Notes: generated from the sequence alone by a model not told the origin. Counted from the stretch's first letter, positions 19,246 through 30,209 are shown. The stretch: DNA of 33,349 nt from Priapulus caudatus (GCF_000485595.1 NW_014577476.1:1-33349); one strand, 5' to 3'. A program made the numbers and translations.

Positions 19246-20483
19246 GTTATACCCGACACCAGGGCCCGATCTCACTACGCTCGTACTACGCTCTAAGAGC
19301 GTGGTGGAAACGTGTAGAACTCAGTGTGGACGTATATGGACGTACTGCGATCGTGATCGAGCGCAGGTGCAGTCAGCATGAGCGTGGAGAGCGTGGCCAA
19401 ACTTTGAACATGTTCAAATAATCGTGGTGCGAGCGTGGCGAAATACAGCGCAGGTGCGGGCGTATTAGAGACGTGGAAGGCGTAGTACCCACGTAACTCG
19501 AGCGTAGTACGAACTTAATGTCGTATCGCAAGCGTGTCGGGTGCCTGAAATTGTCGCCCCGTTCTCAGCACGATGTCAATACGTTTTCATCACGCTGTTA
19601 CTACGTCCATGGAGATGTCTCTGCGACCGACACGCTCTCGCTATGACCATGGTGCGGCTCAGCAAGCTCGACCCGTTCGTACTACGATTGTACTACGCCC
19701 AACACGCGCAGACTACACCGTTGTGGCGTTCGCATTACGTGTTAGTTACGCTCAGATCATGTCCTGCAAACTTGGGTATAATTTGGGGTGCTACCCTGGC
19801 CACCCACCAGTTCATTGTCCACTATGGATGAGGCAACACTACTCCATGCCATGTTTCTCGTAGAAGGACAACTCGAACTACTTGATGCCAAGCCCTCATC
19901 ATGCTGAGGAGGACGAGGAGGAGAAATAGAAGACAACAAAGATCTTGCTGGCTCTCCCCTTGTCTTTTGGCGGCATAGTTGTGTCCGTAGAAAATAATCT
20001 TGATGTTAATCTTAATTTAAGTTGATAATTTTGATCTTAATTATCTTAATGTTAATCTTGACAGCACGGCAGAATGAATGATGACGTACAGAACGCGGCG
20101 CGGTATTTATATGATCGTTGCCAGCGCAGTCGGCGCGTGATTGGCGCGCAGTAGAGGCACGGTGAGCGTTGCTAAGGCGCAGTGCAAGCATCGTTCGAAC
20201 GCAACACGATCTGATTGGTCGCAATAAAGACGCAGTCCGTGCAGTGCAAGCGTGATGCGGGCGTGGTGTTGAGCGTGGTGAAAGCTTGTTGACCGCAATG
20301 AGATCGGGGTAAAGAGACTAAAGACGCACTTAGATCGTAGTATGGACGTAATTAGATCGTAGTATCGGCGCTGGGCCCGGCTGGGGCCCAATTGGCCACG
20401 CTCTCAACCACGCTCACCACGCTCGGGCACATTTTTTGAGGACGGGGCGATCGTGATGAGCGTAGCTCTGGTGTGATTGGGCC
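19246..20483 (+). mobile_element. Internally deleted Harbinger derivative inserted in the right arm
   Basis: Both ends match the element at 17524-19146, and it interrupts the right inverted arm. TAC at 19243-19245 and again at 20484-20486 fits a 3-bp target duplication when compared with the uninterrupted left arm (CTTGGCTACGCC reversed). The transposase is reduced to its first 35-40 codons (from 19825). The sequence then jumps at about 19950 to the part equivalent to 18640, removing about 600 bp. Confidence 0.8.
19825..19950 (+). pseudogene. 5' remnant of Harbinger transposase
   Basis: ATGGATGAGGCAACACTACT begins a frame MDEATLLHAMFLVEGQLELL matching the start of the relic at 17921. It reaches a stop a few codons later, followed by the deletion junction near CTTGCTGGCTCTCC. 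Confidence 0.75.
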
Positions 20484-20506
20484 TACGCCAAATGGTGTGA
20501 TTGGAT

Positions 20507-20725
20507 TACGCCACACGACGGTAAATAACGTGAAAACCATGTCGTGCAAAAGTATGATTTATGTCAAAATGAAGGAAGCTACGCGGTTTGTAATACTACC
20601 GGAAGATAGAATAAGGACCAGTGAACAAAAGAAGCTCATGTTTGTATACATTTTATTCACATCGAACTCGTATGACAAAAATGTAGTGAAATCAGTACCA
20701 AATACGAGTCATTATTAACTCCTGA
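20507..20725 (-). repeat. Right inverted arm, outer piece
   Basis: The reverse complement matches 15927-16165, including TCAGGAGTTAATAATGAC and TTCCGGTAGTATTACAAACC. Like the left arm it abuts a TA-rich tract on its outer side (20724-20760). A roughly 23-bp duplicate (TACGCC...TACGCC, 20484-20511) separates it from the Harbinger insertion. Confidence 0.8.
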
Positions 20726-20810
20726 TATATATATTTATTTATATATATATATATATTATGTATATATTAATATAAAATATAACAGCACATGAATTTGCAC
20801 TTTTTTTCAG

Positions 20811-20884
20811 ATGAGATGCTATACTTAGCAAAAGAAGCAAATGTTGAAGTACCAGCCGATTTTGATAAACAGTTCCCTGTATAA
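20811..20884 (+). CDS. Terminal exon of the coiled-coil-like protein
   Basis: A strong acceptor (CACTTTTTTTCAG) precedes AT, which completes a GAT codon with the G left by the 15331-15432 exon. The frame continues for 23 residues (EMLYLAKEANVEVPADFDKQ, FPV) to TAA at 20882-20884. An AATAAA follows about 200 bases downstream. The matching phase, acceptor and poly(A) signal make this a convincing gene end. The C-terminus is acidic and ends in a short hydrophobic tail. Product not recognised. Confidence 0.75.
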
Positions 20885-21082
20885 AGTTCTTGGTACTGAA
20901 GACTGTGATCTCTACATTGCATTACAATGTTGAAGCACACGAAACCCGGTTTTATAGAATTTCTAAACTATTCATTTTTTTGTCATCACAAACTAAAAAG
21001 TCTAGCTAAAGCTTCGTGTGTCGTCTCATATCTAAAATATTTGAAAGTGCTGACTTATTGCTGTCGTTAAGGTTTTCTCTTC

Positions 21083-21088
21083 AATAAA
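21083..21088 (+). terminator. Polyadenylation signal
   Basis: AATAAA about 200 bases after the stop codon at 20884, consistent with a short 3' UTR. Confidence 0.6.
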
Positions 21089-21728
21089 GCATAACCGTAG
21101 AAAATGGCATTTTCTTTTATTAGTTTACAGGTGGCACTGTTGGATTTTTTCGATAAGGTTATTCTATGGGTGTAGAAGCTCATGTCATTTAACCATTATG
21201 TGAGAATGCTTAAATGTCAGTAAATGTAACTGGTGTTATATCTCTAGGATTTTTGTACTTTTTAGACTGAACTTATTTGTAGTCATATAATCTATTCTGC
21301 TTAGAGCCACTACTCTCGTAAGAAACTAAACTCGTAAAACTAGAAAACGTTCTGGATAGGAACTTGCTTGGTAAAATGTTAAATGACCTGTCATAGCATA
21401 TGATCTAACTCGGTGTCATTACATTATTGCGTGGATCTAGTAATCTCAGGCCAGCGTTATTAATATGTACCAGTAGTTAACTGTGGAATTCCTATTATGA
21501 AATTTTTTAATCGGCCTGAAAAGGTAACGAGCTAATGAGTCAAATAATCACCCTGGAATTGCTTGGAAATCAACAGATTGCTGTAGTCAGATATCTTGTA
21601 TCACTTCAGACGTTATTCAGCCATTCAGTCCAAGAATCTTCCTTTATTCTATAAATACATGGTCGTTTAGCAGTATGGTGGTCATGGAAGTACCAGTAGG
21701 TTTAACGTGGTCGTTTAGTGCAGAACAA
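21089..21728. other. Intergenic, nothing recognised
   Basis: AT-rich sequence without long frames, repeats or RNA-gene signatures. Confidence 0.5.
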
Positions 21729-21801
21729 GGGCCTGTTGTCAGAAACGCCATGAACTCAATGGCTAATGTTAAGACTAATTTTGTTCCCGAGAACGGACCC
21801 C
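21729..21801. mobile_element. Small GGGCCC-ended MITE-like element, copy 1
   Basis: The ends GGGCCTGTTGTCAGAAAC and, reversed, GGGGTCCGTTCTCGGGAAC are imperfect inverted repeats. It shares GGCTAATGTTAAGACTAATTTTGTT-type sequence (CTAATGTTAAGACTAATT is exact) with 30921-30983. Confidence 0.55.
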
Positions 21802-21920
21802 TGGGTTTCTCCTAGTTCTTATGCAGACTTTAATTTTGAGCAACCTATTATGCCCCCCTCCCCACACAACAATACATCTACATCTGTCTGTTGCTATATT
21901 TTACTAAAAAATGTTTTCAG

Positions 21921-21951
21921 CTTGATGTGCTGAGTGAAAGTACGTCTTCAG
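21921..21951 (+). CDS. Candidate 31-nt microexon
   Basis: ATGTTTTCAG, preceded by a branch-like TTACTAAA, and GTACGT bracket 31 bases. Only one frame is open (LDVLSESTSS plus one base). No neighbouring exon in phase was found, so this rests on splice-site appearance alone. Confidence 0.2.
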
Positions 21952-23980
21952 GTACGTTCGTTCTTGAATGTTTGTTGTTGACAGTTTGTGCAAGCTACTA
22001 AATTGATTATCTTTAATTGTGCGCATCACGATTATGCACACGCAATCGACAGTATACGGTAGATCTATATGCTGGGTGGTAATCTACAATTTCTTGTGTG
22101 ATTACCTGACGTACTCCAGGTAAAGGAATTGTGAAATTACATCAAGGGTTCACGAGCGAACAAGCATTTGGAGTATGTATTTTGAAGTGTACATATGATG
22201 AAAAATGGCTGCTAGCATAGGAGTACGATTATTGTACATGCGAATAAAGTACACCCTATATCACTCGCCTATAATGCAACCGTTTCCCACTCTCCTATTC
22301 CATCGAACCTAAATATCGCATGTCGACGCAAAAATAAGCGTACAAAATAATGTCTTTAAAATGCACGGAAATTAAATACGGCATAGGTTGGAAACATCTA
22401 TTTCGCTAGCTTTTGCAGCCGATCTCTACGCAACTGAACACGGAGCGGAGTCAACAAACGAAGTGGTTTCCGTGCGCACGAAGAATATATTATCTATCCA
22501 TCTATCCATACATTTATTTATTCGGAGTCTGAAGCTTTAAAACGAAATAATTCGAGGATGAACAATAACCTGCGTTTGTACATAACAATGACTTATATTC
22601 GTTCGTGCAGAGAATGGCATACAGCGCTGTACGTGCAACTTCAAACAGACGTGTCGGGGATGGCGTGTGCCGCGCGCGATGACGCGTGCAAGTATTGACT
22701 AGCTGCATGCGCACGAATATAAGCAGAAAAACACGAGTTTGCGGTATATGGACAGAATTCCCACAGTGTGTGCGGTATTCTGCAATTATATGTAGTATCT
22801 GCAAGCATATAGATGTTCAAATGGCAAGGCAGAACGTCAAGTAAACCACGAGCTCGATAGTGAGTTGTACACCGAATTGTTACCAACGCGACTATCTATT
22901 CGTTTATATTCACAGACAACATTAAGTGCTATTAACATTTCGTATTTATTAGAAGCATGACCTCGTTTTTAATTAAATATCCGCATCGTACGGTTAACGA
23001 CGATATCGACCTTGTCTACTACGAAAGCCGCTTTTTTATTTTATTTAATTACCAACGTAGAAGTCGAAGAGATTCGCCAAAGAAGATTCGTAGTTCGGGG
23101 ACCGTTTTAATTGCGCCCCTATATCAACTGGGAAATTACTTGGCTTAATAAATTACTAGACTGCAGCAAAAAGAACGGAAGGTGTGGTGTAACTAGACGT
23201 TATATGGACCCTTTTATTTCTCAGAAGCAGATCAGTCTTGATGCAAAAGTGCTGCCGCGGCCGCATTATTTCGCCTATGAGTTCTCAAAATGCATAGTGA
23301 ATCTACGTAGCATTTTTGCTGCTCAGCGAGTTGGAAATCATAAATAATGTTATTATTTCTTGCATATTACATCACGCTTCAACGTCACGGGCACGAGCTT
23401 AGCTTACATAAATGCTTGGAAAATATACCAGACTCGTTTTCGATTCACGCTTAAAATGACTACGTCACGAATTTTCTATGGTAAAATTTGTATAAAAAAA
23501 ATTGCCATTTTTTTACATTAAAAGTAAGAACTAACGGTACTACACGTATCGTCCAATTCTTACCTGATAAGATTGTTTCTCAACTAGTTAAAAATCCAAA
23601 AAACCTGGACGATTTGATATTAGTGTTCCTGACATTAATTGCTTGCTATGGGCTATGTATGCGTCACGAGTGTATGTTCACATCGAACAATATAGTAAAA
23701 TAAGAAGTTATGCAGCAATTTAACCATAAAAAGTGAACAGAATTACTTATATTTTGTGAAAAAGTGGAAATATTATTTTATTTTTTACTATTTACGGTGA
23801 CGTAATCACTTTAACCCGGTGTGAAGTTTAAGCGAAATCCCTCGCGAAAAGCGAAAAGCGAAAAACATCACGATATCGTTGAAATGAACCGAGACTAGCG
23901 GTACAGTACAATCACTTAGGCCTATACAATGCTAACGCGAGCAAAAATTAAAATTTGGTCTCATGCATTAAAATTCTGAC
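21952..23980. other. Unannotated sequence
   Basis: Scattered frames of 60-96 codons on both strands show no motifs, codon bias or consistent splice sites. A short GCGAAAA triplication is at 23845-23865. Confidence 0.45.
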
Positions 23981-23989
23981 GCTAATCAT

Positions 23990-24790
23990 AGAGTGAGCCG
24001 TGTCGCGTCACCTGCGCTCAATTATCCGTGAAAGAAATCTGCATTCTACGAAATGTAACTAAACGCGGATGGCGAATCACAACTACTGCTGTATTAACGT
24101 AAGAAGCCGTCGATCATCCTGTTCTTGTCAACAAGCGTAGCGTGCGCGAACGCCGGCGCCATTCTTATCCGCTGTCGTGATGGCATGACGCCTTTCCATT
24201 GTGTATTTAAAATATATGGTAAAAATAGTTATTTTGCGACAATGTCGCTATTTTATACACTTCGCGTACACATGCTACCGTGTGCCCGCATTCGCAGTCT
24301 TCGTGTCATCCTCTTCTACCCCAATTAGCAACACGCTTGTGCTCGAAACGTGGGAGTCGTCTTCTAACCGATCCGGAACGAAGGCACCTGTCTTACAAAT
24401 ATCGTATCTAACCTGGCGTCGAGCGTTATAAGAGAGCACGACCTCCATGACGAAACAACGATAGCCTTCCCGAGTATGCGCTCGCAACGAAATGAGACGA
24501 CCGAATACTGGCAGTCCGCACCCGATCCTTTCCGATGCGGACGGCTATTGCTTCCGAGCTTTACACAAAATCCGACCGACGATGGACGCATCGATAATAA
24601 GACGGCAGCGTTCTTCTAATAACACAGCAACACAGCCGAGGAGCGGATAAACCCCACTAACCAGTCGCGAGCTGTTGTGCCGTATGTAGAACAACCGGGG
24701 ACGGCACGATAATCCTCCCGGCGCCCGAGAGATATGATTCAGGCGCAGAATTGCGGCCGCGCGGGGCTTCAATAGCAGTGACTGCAATAA
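23990..24790. other. CpG-dense stretch, possible promoter or first exon
   Basis: CG dinucleotides and overall GC content rise clearly here compared with the AT-rich flanks. Overlapping minus-strand frames of 70-80 codons lack recognisable motifs. It could mark a transcription start or an untranslated exon, but no gene is supported. Confidence 0.25.
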
Positions 24791-25290
24791 AGGTAGATAG
24801 AAGCTCGGATGTGGGTCGGTGTCTGGTTTACATAGATAAAGGTATGTGGCTGTGTAGACGGAAGCGAGAAGAGGCGGAATTTGTAATGATAGTTACACTG
24901 TGCGTTGCTTCTCAATGAGCCTTGATAAAGTATAAAAGTATAAATATAGTAAATAAAGTATATGCAGCAGACAATCAGTTGATTGCTAAGTTTCAGGTTT
25001 CACAAGCACGTAGCTGCTCTACGTTAAAAACTTCTTCCGAAATCCGTTCGTCAAATCTAGTCACGGTCAAAACATTATTTCAGGGTAACAACAACGATAG
25101 CATATCGGAGCAAGGATGGTTCCTATTCGACAATATCAATATATCAATAGCACGTTGTAGGATATGTGCAGTACAGTAGGATTCGAATAGCAGATTTTAT
25201 ATTATATTTCAGTCGTCTACGTGATTGCCATTGTAACCGTTTTCGTTTCTACTTGTAAAACTGTATTTCGGTTCTAATTTGAAGACGGTT

Positions 25291-25291
<1 letters not shown>

Positions 25292-25338
<47 letters not shown>
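25292..25338. repeat. (GA)n microsatellite
   Basis: A pure AG dinucleotide run. Confidence 0.95.
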
Positions 25339-25339
<1 letters not shown>

Positions 25340-25640
25340 GATAAAGAGAGCGAGAGAAAGAATCGGGAGATATATAGATAGATAAATGGATGGATGGATG
25401 AATAGATAGAATAGATAGACAAAACAGACAGACACACACGCACGCACGCACACACACACACATACATATATAGATAGGTAAGTAGGTAGGTAGGTAGATA
25501 GATAGATAAATAAATCGATAGTTAGATAGATAGATAGATAGAGAATCTGCGCGCGAGCGTGGGACAGAGCTCTAGAGCGATATACACATAGGGAGAAGGC
25601 GAGAGAAAAAGGGTGAGAGAGAGAGAGAGACAGAGAGAGA
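25339..25640. repeat. Compound microsatellite (GATA, GATG, CACG, GTAG, GA)
   Basis: A succession of tetranucleotide and dinucleotide tracts, including ATAGATAGATAGATAG, GGATGGATGG, ACACGCACGCACGC and GGTAGGTAGG. Confidence 0.9.
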
Positions 25641-26038
25641 AATCATCCAACAGAAACATCGTTAATACCGCTGAGCCTTTGCGATCTTGTAAGCACTGTC
25701 ACATTATCTCTATCTGATAAAATACATTTAAGGAATGGACAAGTCGTGAGATATAAAACAGTCAAAATGAAAAACATCGTTTCACAAGGACTGAAAACTA
25801 TGTTAGAAATAGTGGACTGTCTAACATCTTCATTGATCACGAATTGCTCTGGTAGCACCCCTCAATAATCTTACCGTTATTTAACACGAAAAAAGAGTGT
25901 GTTCACGAACAATTCTGGCGTACTGTTCTGTTCACTAGGCCTACCTCACCCGTGACTATCACTGCAGTTGTGATTCTACATCAAACTAGTCCGCTACACA
26001 GTCGTCAAGTTGGTCGGCGGAGAGCTGCACTGCACAGA
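25641..26038. other. No feature recognised
   Basis: Short frames only. Confidence 0.5.
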
Positions 26039-26120
26039 CTAGTATGGGGCAACCTAATTAATGACATCAATATGATTGTGCAATCATATTGATGTCATTA
26101 ATTAGGTTGCCCCATACTAG
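26039..26120. mobile_element. Perfect 82-bp palindrome (40-bp arms, 2-nt loop)
   Basis: The left arm 26039-26078 and right arm 26081-26120 are exact reverse complements around TG. The outer ends read CTAGTATGGGGCAACC on both strands. Allowing for TA just inside the terminal C/G, it resembles a TA-target palindromic mini-element like the one at 12018. No coding. The perfect arms suggest recent origin or a template-switch event; the transcript would form a long hairpin. Confidence 0.85.
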
Positions 26121-27900
26121 ATCCCTCGCAGATCCAAACTACCAACAGTAACGGCTGAAAACGAAAGCGATAGTGAGAGGGCAGCCTAGTTATCACTGCG
26201 CCATTACAACAAATGTTTCAAGATGACTTGCTATTTTAGCTTAACTGTATAAATGCGTGCGCGTGCGTGCGTGCGCCTATATGTATGACCTGTCTATCAA
26301 ATCCGTCACTACCATAAACGAGATTTGAGGTTATTGACAGTGGATACCGGGTGCTTATCAGTATAAAATTAACGGAAAAAATCGAGCAATCGAAAAGGTA
26401 TTGTTTTCTGTCATCTTTGAACGAACACAGAGTTTAATATACATACAAAACATCCAGTTAACAACAGCCCGTCGCCATCAATTCAACGATGTGCCTCGCA
26501 GGTTTCCGTCTATAAAAATGTTGCGATAGGACTGAGACGTGGAATTAAGACTTACGGGATCTACGCGTTGCTGGTAGGTGTTCGTATCAATAACAGTCCC
26601 CCTATGCATAGTTAGAATGAAGCATAAATGTTATTGGGTGGAAACTACCGATTGTTACATTTTCATTCAAAAATCGCGAACCGGCCTCTTAAGCAAGTGA
26701 TAGTATTCTCGGCTAAAAACATATATGAGCAAAAGGGAAACAACGTTTATGTTGTTTCTAATTCTAAACAATTTACCCGGTTAGCTCAGCATCTGCGAGC
26801 AAATTGTGCCCACGTTTGTATAGATTTGACAGGCAATCAACGGTGCACAGTACAAATTCCTACAATCGATATTAACCTACGTTCATGACAACATTGCTAA
26901 CAACAATTCTACGTCATTTATTCTCTTTCCCAATAATGGGAGCAATGGTAGCTTGCTGTGCACATTATTTTCTCGATCTAAGTGTGATTCGGTTACTGTA
27001 TATTGAATCGTGACTCTTTTATTATAATTTGCGCGTACATCATTCAAACTGCAGTAGTCATCTCATATCTTACAGCGCGTTGGTGGTTGGTTATTCTATA
27101 AACAATGCTCACTGGTGCACCTAACTGCAGTAAAACCCCATATTACATATTACAATGTACAGCTTTGTCGTTATATATTACAATGTACATTTATACTCAT
27201 ACTAAACGAACACGGTCACACTATTGCACACGGTCATGCAGAGGAGCGTCAATACAGTCTTCTACTACCGATTCACAAGATGTCTCAATTACTACCCTTG
27301 AAACACTTTCCACACTTTTTTACAAATTCATTCTGCGACTAGCAAATTTGCTAATCTAAAATGCAAACAACTTTCTTCCATTAAATTTATTTGGCTAAAC
27401 CTATCCGTTACAGCCACCCCCCCCCCCCTCATTCCCCGTAACATCGTTTACACGTTGTCAGCGATATCAAGCGATAGCTGTCACAGGAAAATTGACAAAG
27501 TATTTCTTTTGTCACTATGTATCTTATATGTATTCGTTGCACGAGGACTAGGGTCGGGACTAGTGGAAGGTGGACGCGACAGCGATTATCCACCACAGAT
27601 ACGTTACTTTCCACTGTCACTACGAGTTAGAGGTGACACGTACGTCCGTAGCAGATCAGTGGCAATAACTAACAAAAAGATTTTCATGCGCGGACATGAC
27701 ATTTCATGCAATGTGAGAAGTAGCGGCTCCTTTAGACGGCAAATTTGGATTCGGTTGCACGCGCTCAATTCTCAATGTAAACTCATAATAGTATAGATAG
27801 TATTAACTGCCAATACGAGTAGCACATAAAACAAAACTTCCGACGAAGGATCGCGTGCTGAATACGAAATGCTTGTTTGCATAGAAGCTCATGCTACCTA
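26121..27900. other. Unannotated sequence
   Basis: Plus frames of 84-113 codons (26628-26888, 27105-27359, 27455-27796) have no recognisable domains or splice context, and I do not call them genes. A poly-C run is at 27417-27428. Confidence 0.45.
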
Positions 27901-27909
27901 TTAGAATCA

Positions 27910-28075
27910 GTGCTTGTGTGTGCGTCTCTGTACGAGCACGCGTGTGTGCTTGCGTGCGAGTGTGCGTGGGCGTGTGTGAGCGCGCGTGCATGCGGTTGTT
28001 TGTTTGTGTATGTATGCGTGCGCGCGCGTGTTCATGTGTGTGTGCGCGCCTGTGAGCAAGTGTTTCCAAGTATGT
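27910..28075. repeat. GTGTGCG-rich microsatellite
   Basis: Imperfect TGTG, TGCG and GCGC words. Frames of 91-126 codons through it are repeat translations. Confidence 0.8.
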
Positions 28076-28570
28076 GTAAATATATAGTTCGTTCGTGTGT
28101 CCAGCGCAAGTTGAGTACGAACGCAAGACCAGACGGTTTGTTTGCATTTTAAACCGTCAATGAATACAGTTGTTGGGCATATGTTCAGTTCGAGTGAATG
28201 AAACTTAGTGCCATCATAACAGTTTCTTGTCAAAGTCTTTAAACACGACTGAAACCCCGTTGCGTTCGGTTTTGGCACATTCACCACGTCGTTGCATTTT
28301 CTAGTAGCATTTGGGCGCGATCTTACACGACCACAAGTCTAACGCTCTTAATATCTGCGACTGCATGTGTGTCATCAAAACGCAAATCTCAATTTCTACA
28401 CCACTCAATAGAAACAGACACAGGGAGCATTACATTCAGTCGACCTATGGTTGCCTATGTATGTAGCTTTCCGTCTAATATTATTGCACAGTCGGATGCG
28501 GGCGCCATCACGTAATAATACAGTCATGAAAAATATTCACATTTATTTACACACAGCTTGATTGTTATTG

Positions 28571-28617
<47 letters not shown>

Positions 28618-28706
28618 TGTGATTATTTCTTTTGCTATTGCTGCAGCAGCAGCAGCTGCTGCTGTTGTTGTTGCTGATGATAATGTTGTTGTTGTTGTTG
28701 TTGTTG
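28571..28706. repeat. Trinucleotide cluster (TTA)n, (GCA/GCT)n, (GTT)n
   Basis: (TTA)n at 28571-28618, a CAG/CTG hairpin-like stretch at about 28640-28665, and (GTT)n at 28684-28706. Confidence 0.9.
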
Positions 28707-28790
28707 CAGTTATTGTGTAGATGTTGTTGCCATTCTTGTGCGATTCCATCCTACGCCTGTGGCAGTATTCCTTGCTCGGCCAATACGTCC

Positions 28791-28796
28791 TTTATT
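28791..28796 (-). terminator. Polyadenylation signal of the Dpr-like gene
   Basis: AATAAA on the minus strand, 25 bases beyond the stop codon at 28821. It would give an unusually short 3' UTR, so a more distal site is also possible. Confidence 0.4.
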
Positions 28797-28820
28797 TTTT
28801 GTAGTAATACCGCACAGTTA

Positions 28821-28972
28821 TCAATATGCTGCAAATAGAGGAGATGTATAGGAGACCAACAAAAATCCCGCGAGCAGCACGATCAATGCTCTCGTATTGC
28901 CTTTACAGTTGATAGACGACGACGATAATGATGATGATGTTGTGTCGCCTTTGATCGCCTCCGGTCTCTTCC
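28821..28972 (-). CDS. Last exon of a Dpr/ZIG-8-like Ig protein: stalk and GPI-type tail
   Basis: The acceptor GTATATGTCTTACAG is followed by GG, which completes a Gly codon with the single G left by the Ig exon. Then come 49 residues and TGA: KRPEAIKGDTT, a serine run, INCKGNTR and a C-terminal hydrophobic segment (ALIVLLAGFLLVSY...LFAAY). In Drosophila Dprs the second Ig domain ends with VLNGE-PAAM-type sequence and is followed by a hydrophobic C-terminus. VVNGKRPEAI here is closely similar. The tail with small residues upstream suggests GPI anchoring, though a single-pass membrane segment is possible. Confidence 0.8.
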
Positions 28973-29877
28973 CTGTAAGACATATACGACAAGGGACTTT
29001 AATTCCACTAATCATGCAACACGCGATTTAATGTACGTCATGTGCAAGAATCGAGAAATGGCTGAAATCGCATTTAAATTACGTCATGATCCGCATAAAA
29101 ATCGTGATCTGCCTACCAATTTCAATTATGTTAGGTTTAATCTGTATCATAAATGATTGATCAATTATGTTTTTTAGAATACTCAAGATAGACACTCCAC
29201 TTCTAAACTCCACAAATTATAACAAACCATTCAATATTATATGCAAATGTCTGCCGTAATAATTGTAAATGGCATCGTACAACACGTTTGATATGCCAAT
29301 GTATAGAATACCAGTTCTTTTTAAAAGATAATCGTCAAAATAAAGTTGAAATGCATTGCATAAGAGATTGATTAACAACGTAGTCATTGGGCCTTGCTGC
29401 GATACTTAAACGCATTCAGTAAAAAAGTCCTAGGGATGTTTTTGAATTATTTATCAGCTATAGCCATACGATGCCTTTAATTTAATCAAAATAATTACTT
29501 AGAAATCTCGCGATTACTGTCGCAGACAGTATATATAAGGCCTATACATTGCTAGTGTTCGAAGACCGCGTACGGACTTTTCTGTCACAGCGCCCTCGAC
29601 ATTATGGCCGAGAGAACTTGCAGCAGCGACATGGTCAACAGCCGTACAAGCATTAGCACCAACACCTATTCGAGCCATGTAACACAGTTATTCAAAATTT
29701 AAAACAATATTTACATAGTATTGTATCAGGCGTACCCATGAGAGATCATCTCTCCTTCATGTACTCTCGATTGTACCCGGAGCGACTATGAGATGTCATC
29801 ACTCCATAAATCTTTTACAACGATTCCACCAATTAACAACGAAACAACAACGATTACACGATTACTTCGCTACCTAC
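28973..29877 (-). other. Intron of the Dpr-like gene (905 bp)
   Basis: Starts GTAGGT at 29877 and ends TTACAG at 28973 (minus strand). It contains no element that I recognise. Confidence 0.75.
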
Positions 29878-30209
29878 CATTGACCACGAGCACTTCCGCA
29901 CTAGTCCCTGTAGCAGAGTCTGGCTTGCACATATAGGTTCCAGAATCTGTTCGCTGTGCGTTCTGTACTGTCAGTATGCTGACAGTCGAATAACTAGTTC
30001 GTTTATACATCACTTTTGTCCTTAGAGATTTCTCATCATGATTGATAATGATGATAGAGTTGTTGTGGAACCAAAGCACCTTCACTGGTGGCCGAGGTTT
30101 TGCGGTCACATTGCATTCTAGTCGAATGTTCTCGCCCTGCTCCACAACCTTTGGCGCCGTTATCTCAACCGCGGACGCTGAAAGGTCAGAAGAACGTAAT
30201 TCAAGGGAC
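29878..30209 (-). CDS. Exon encoding the second Ig domain of a Dpr/ZIG-8-like protein
   Basis: GCTTTTTTCAG precedes and GTAGGT follows 332 bases that encode 110 full residues. The Ig fold hallmarks are present: Cys32 in LEC, Trp46 in VLWFHNN, and the D-S-G-T-Y-M-C motif with Cys94. VLWFHNN, a strand-rich middle and DSGTYMC...SAEVLVVNG match the second domain of arthropod Dpr and nematode ZIG-8 neuronal surface proteins, which bind DIP/RIG-5 type Ig partners in synaptic recognition. Potential N-glycosylation sites are NVT (33-35) and NNS (49-51). The exon starts with the last base of a codon and ends with the first base of a Gly codon. The first Ig domain and signal peptide were not found and are probably upstream, beyond the window. 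I judge it functional: no stops, intact splice sites. Confidence 0.85.

Noticed and set aside
22957-23703. Three successive plus-strand frames of 63-78 codons
   Set aside because: They are separated by stops without credible splice sites and show no recognisable domain. Treated as chance frames in AT-rich DNA.
26780-26830. GGTTAGCTCAG resembling a tRNA A box
   Set aside because: No B box or acceptor stem follows.
27455-27796. 113-codon plus-strand frame with an N-terminal hydrophobic stretch
   Set aside because: It might suggest a secreted protein, but no promoter, poly(A) signal, splice context or family resemblance supports it.
29530-29700. TATATAAGG followed by a 32-codon plus-strand frame starting at 29604
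   Set aside because: It looks like a small promoter and ORF but lies inside the minus-strand intron, is very short and has no supporting motif.
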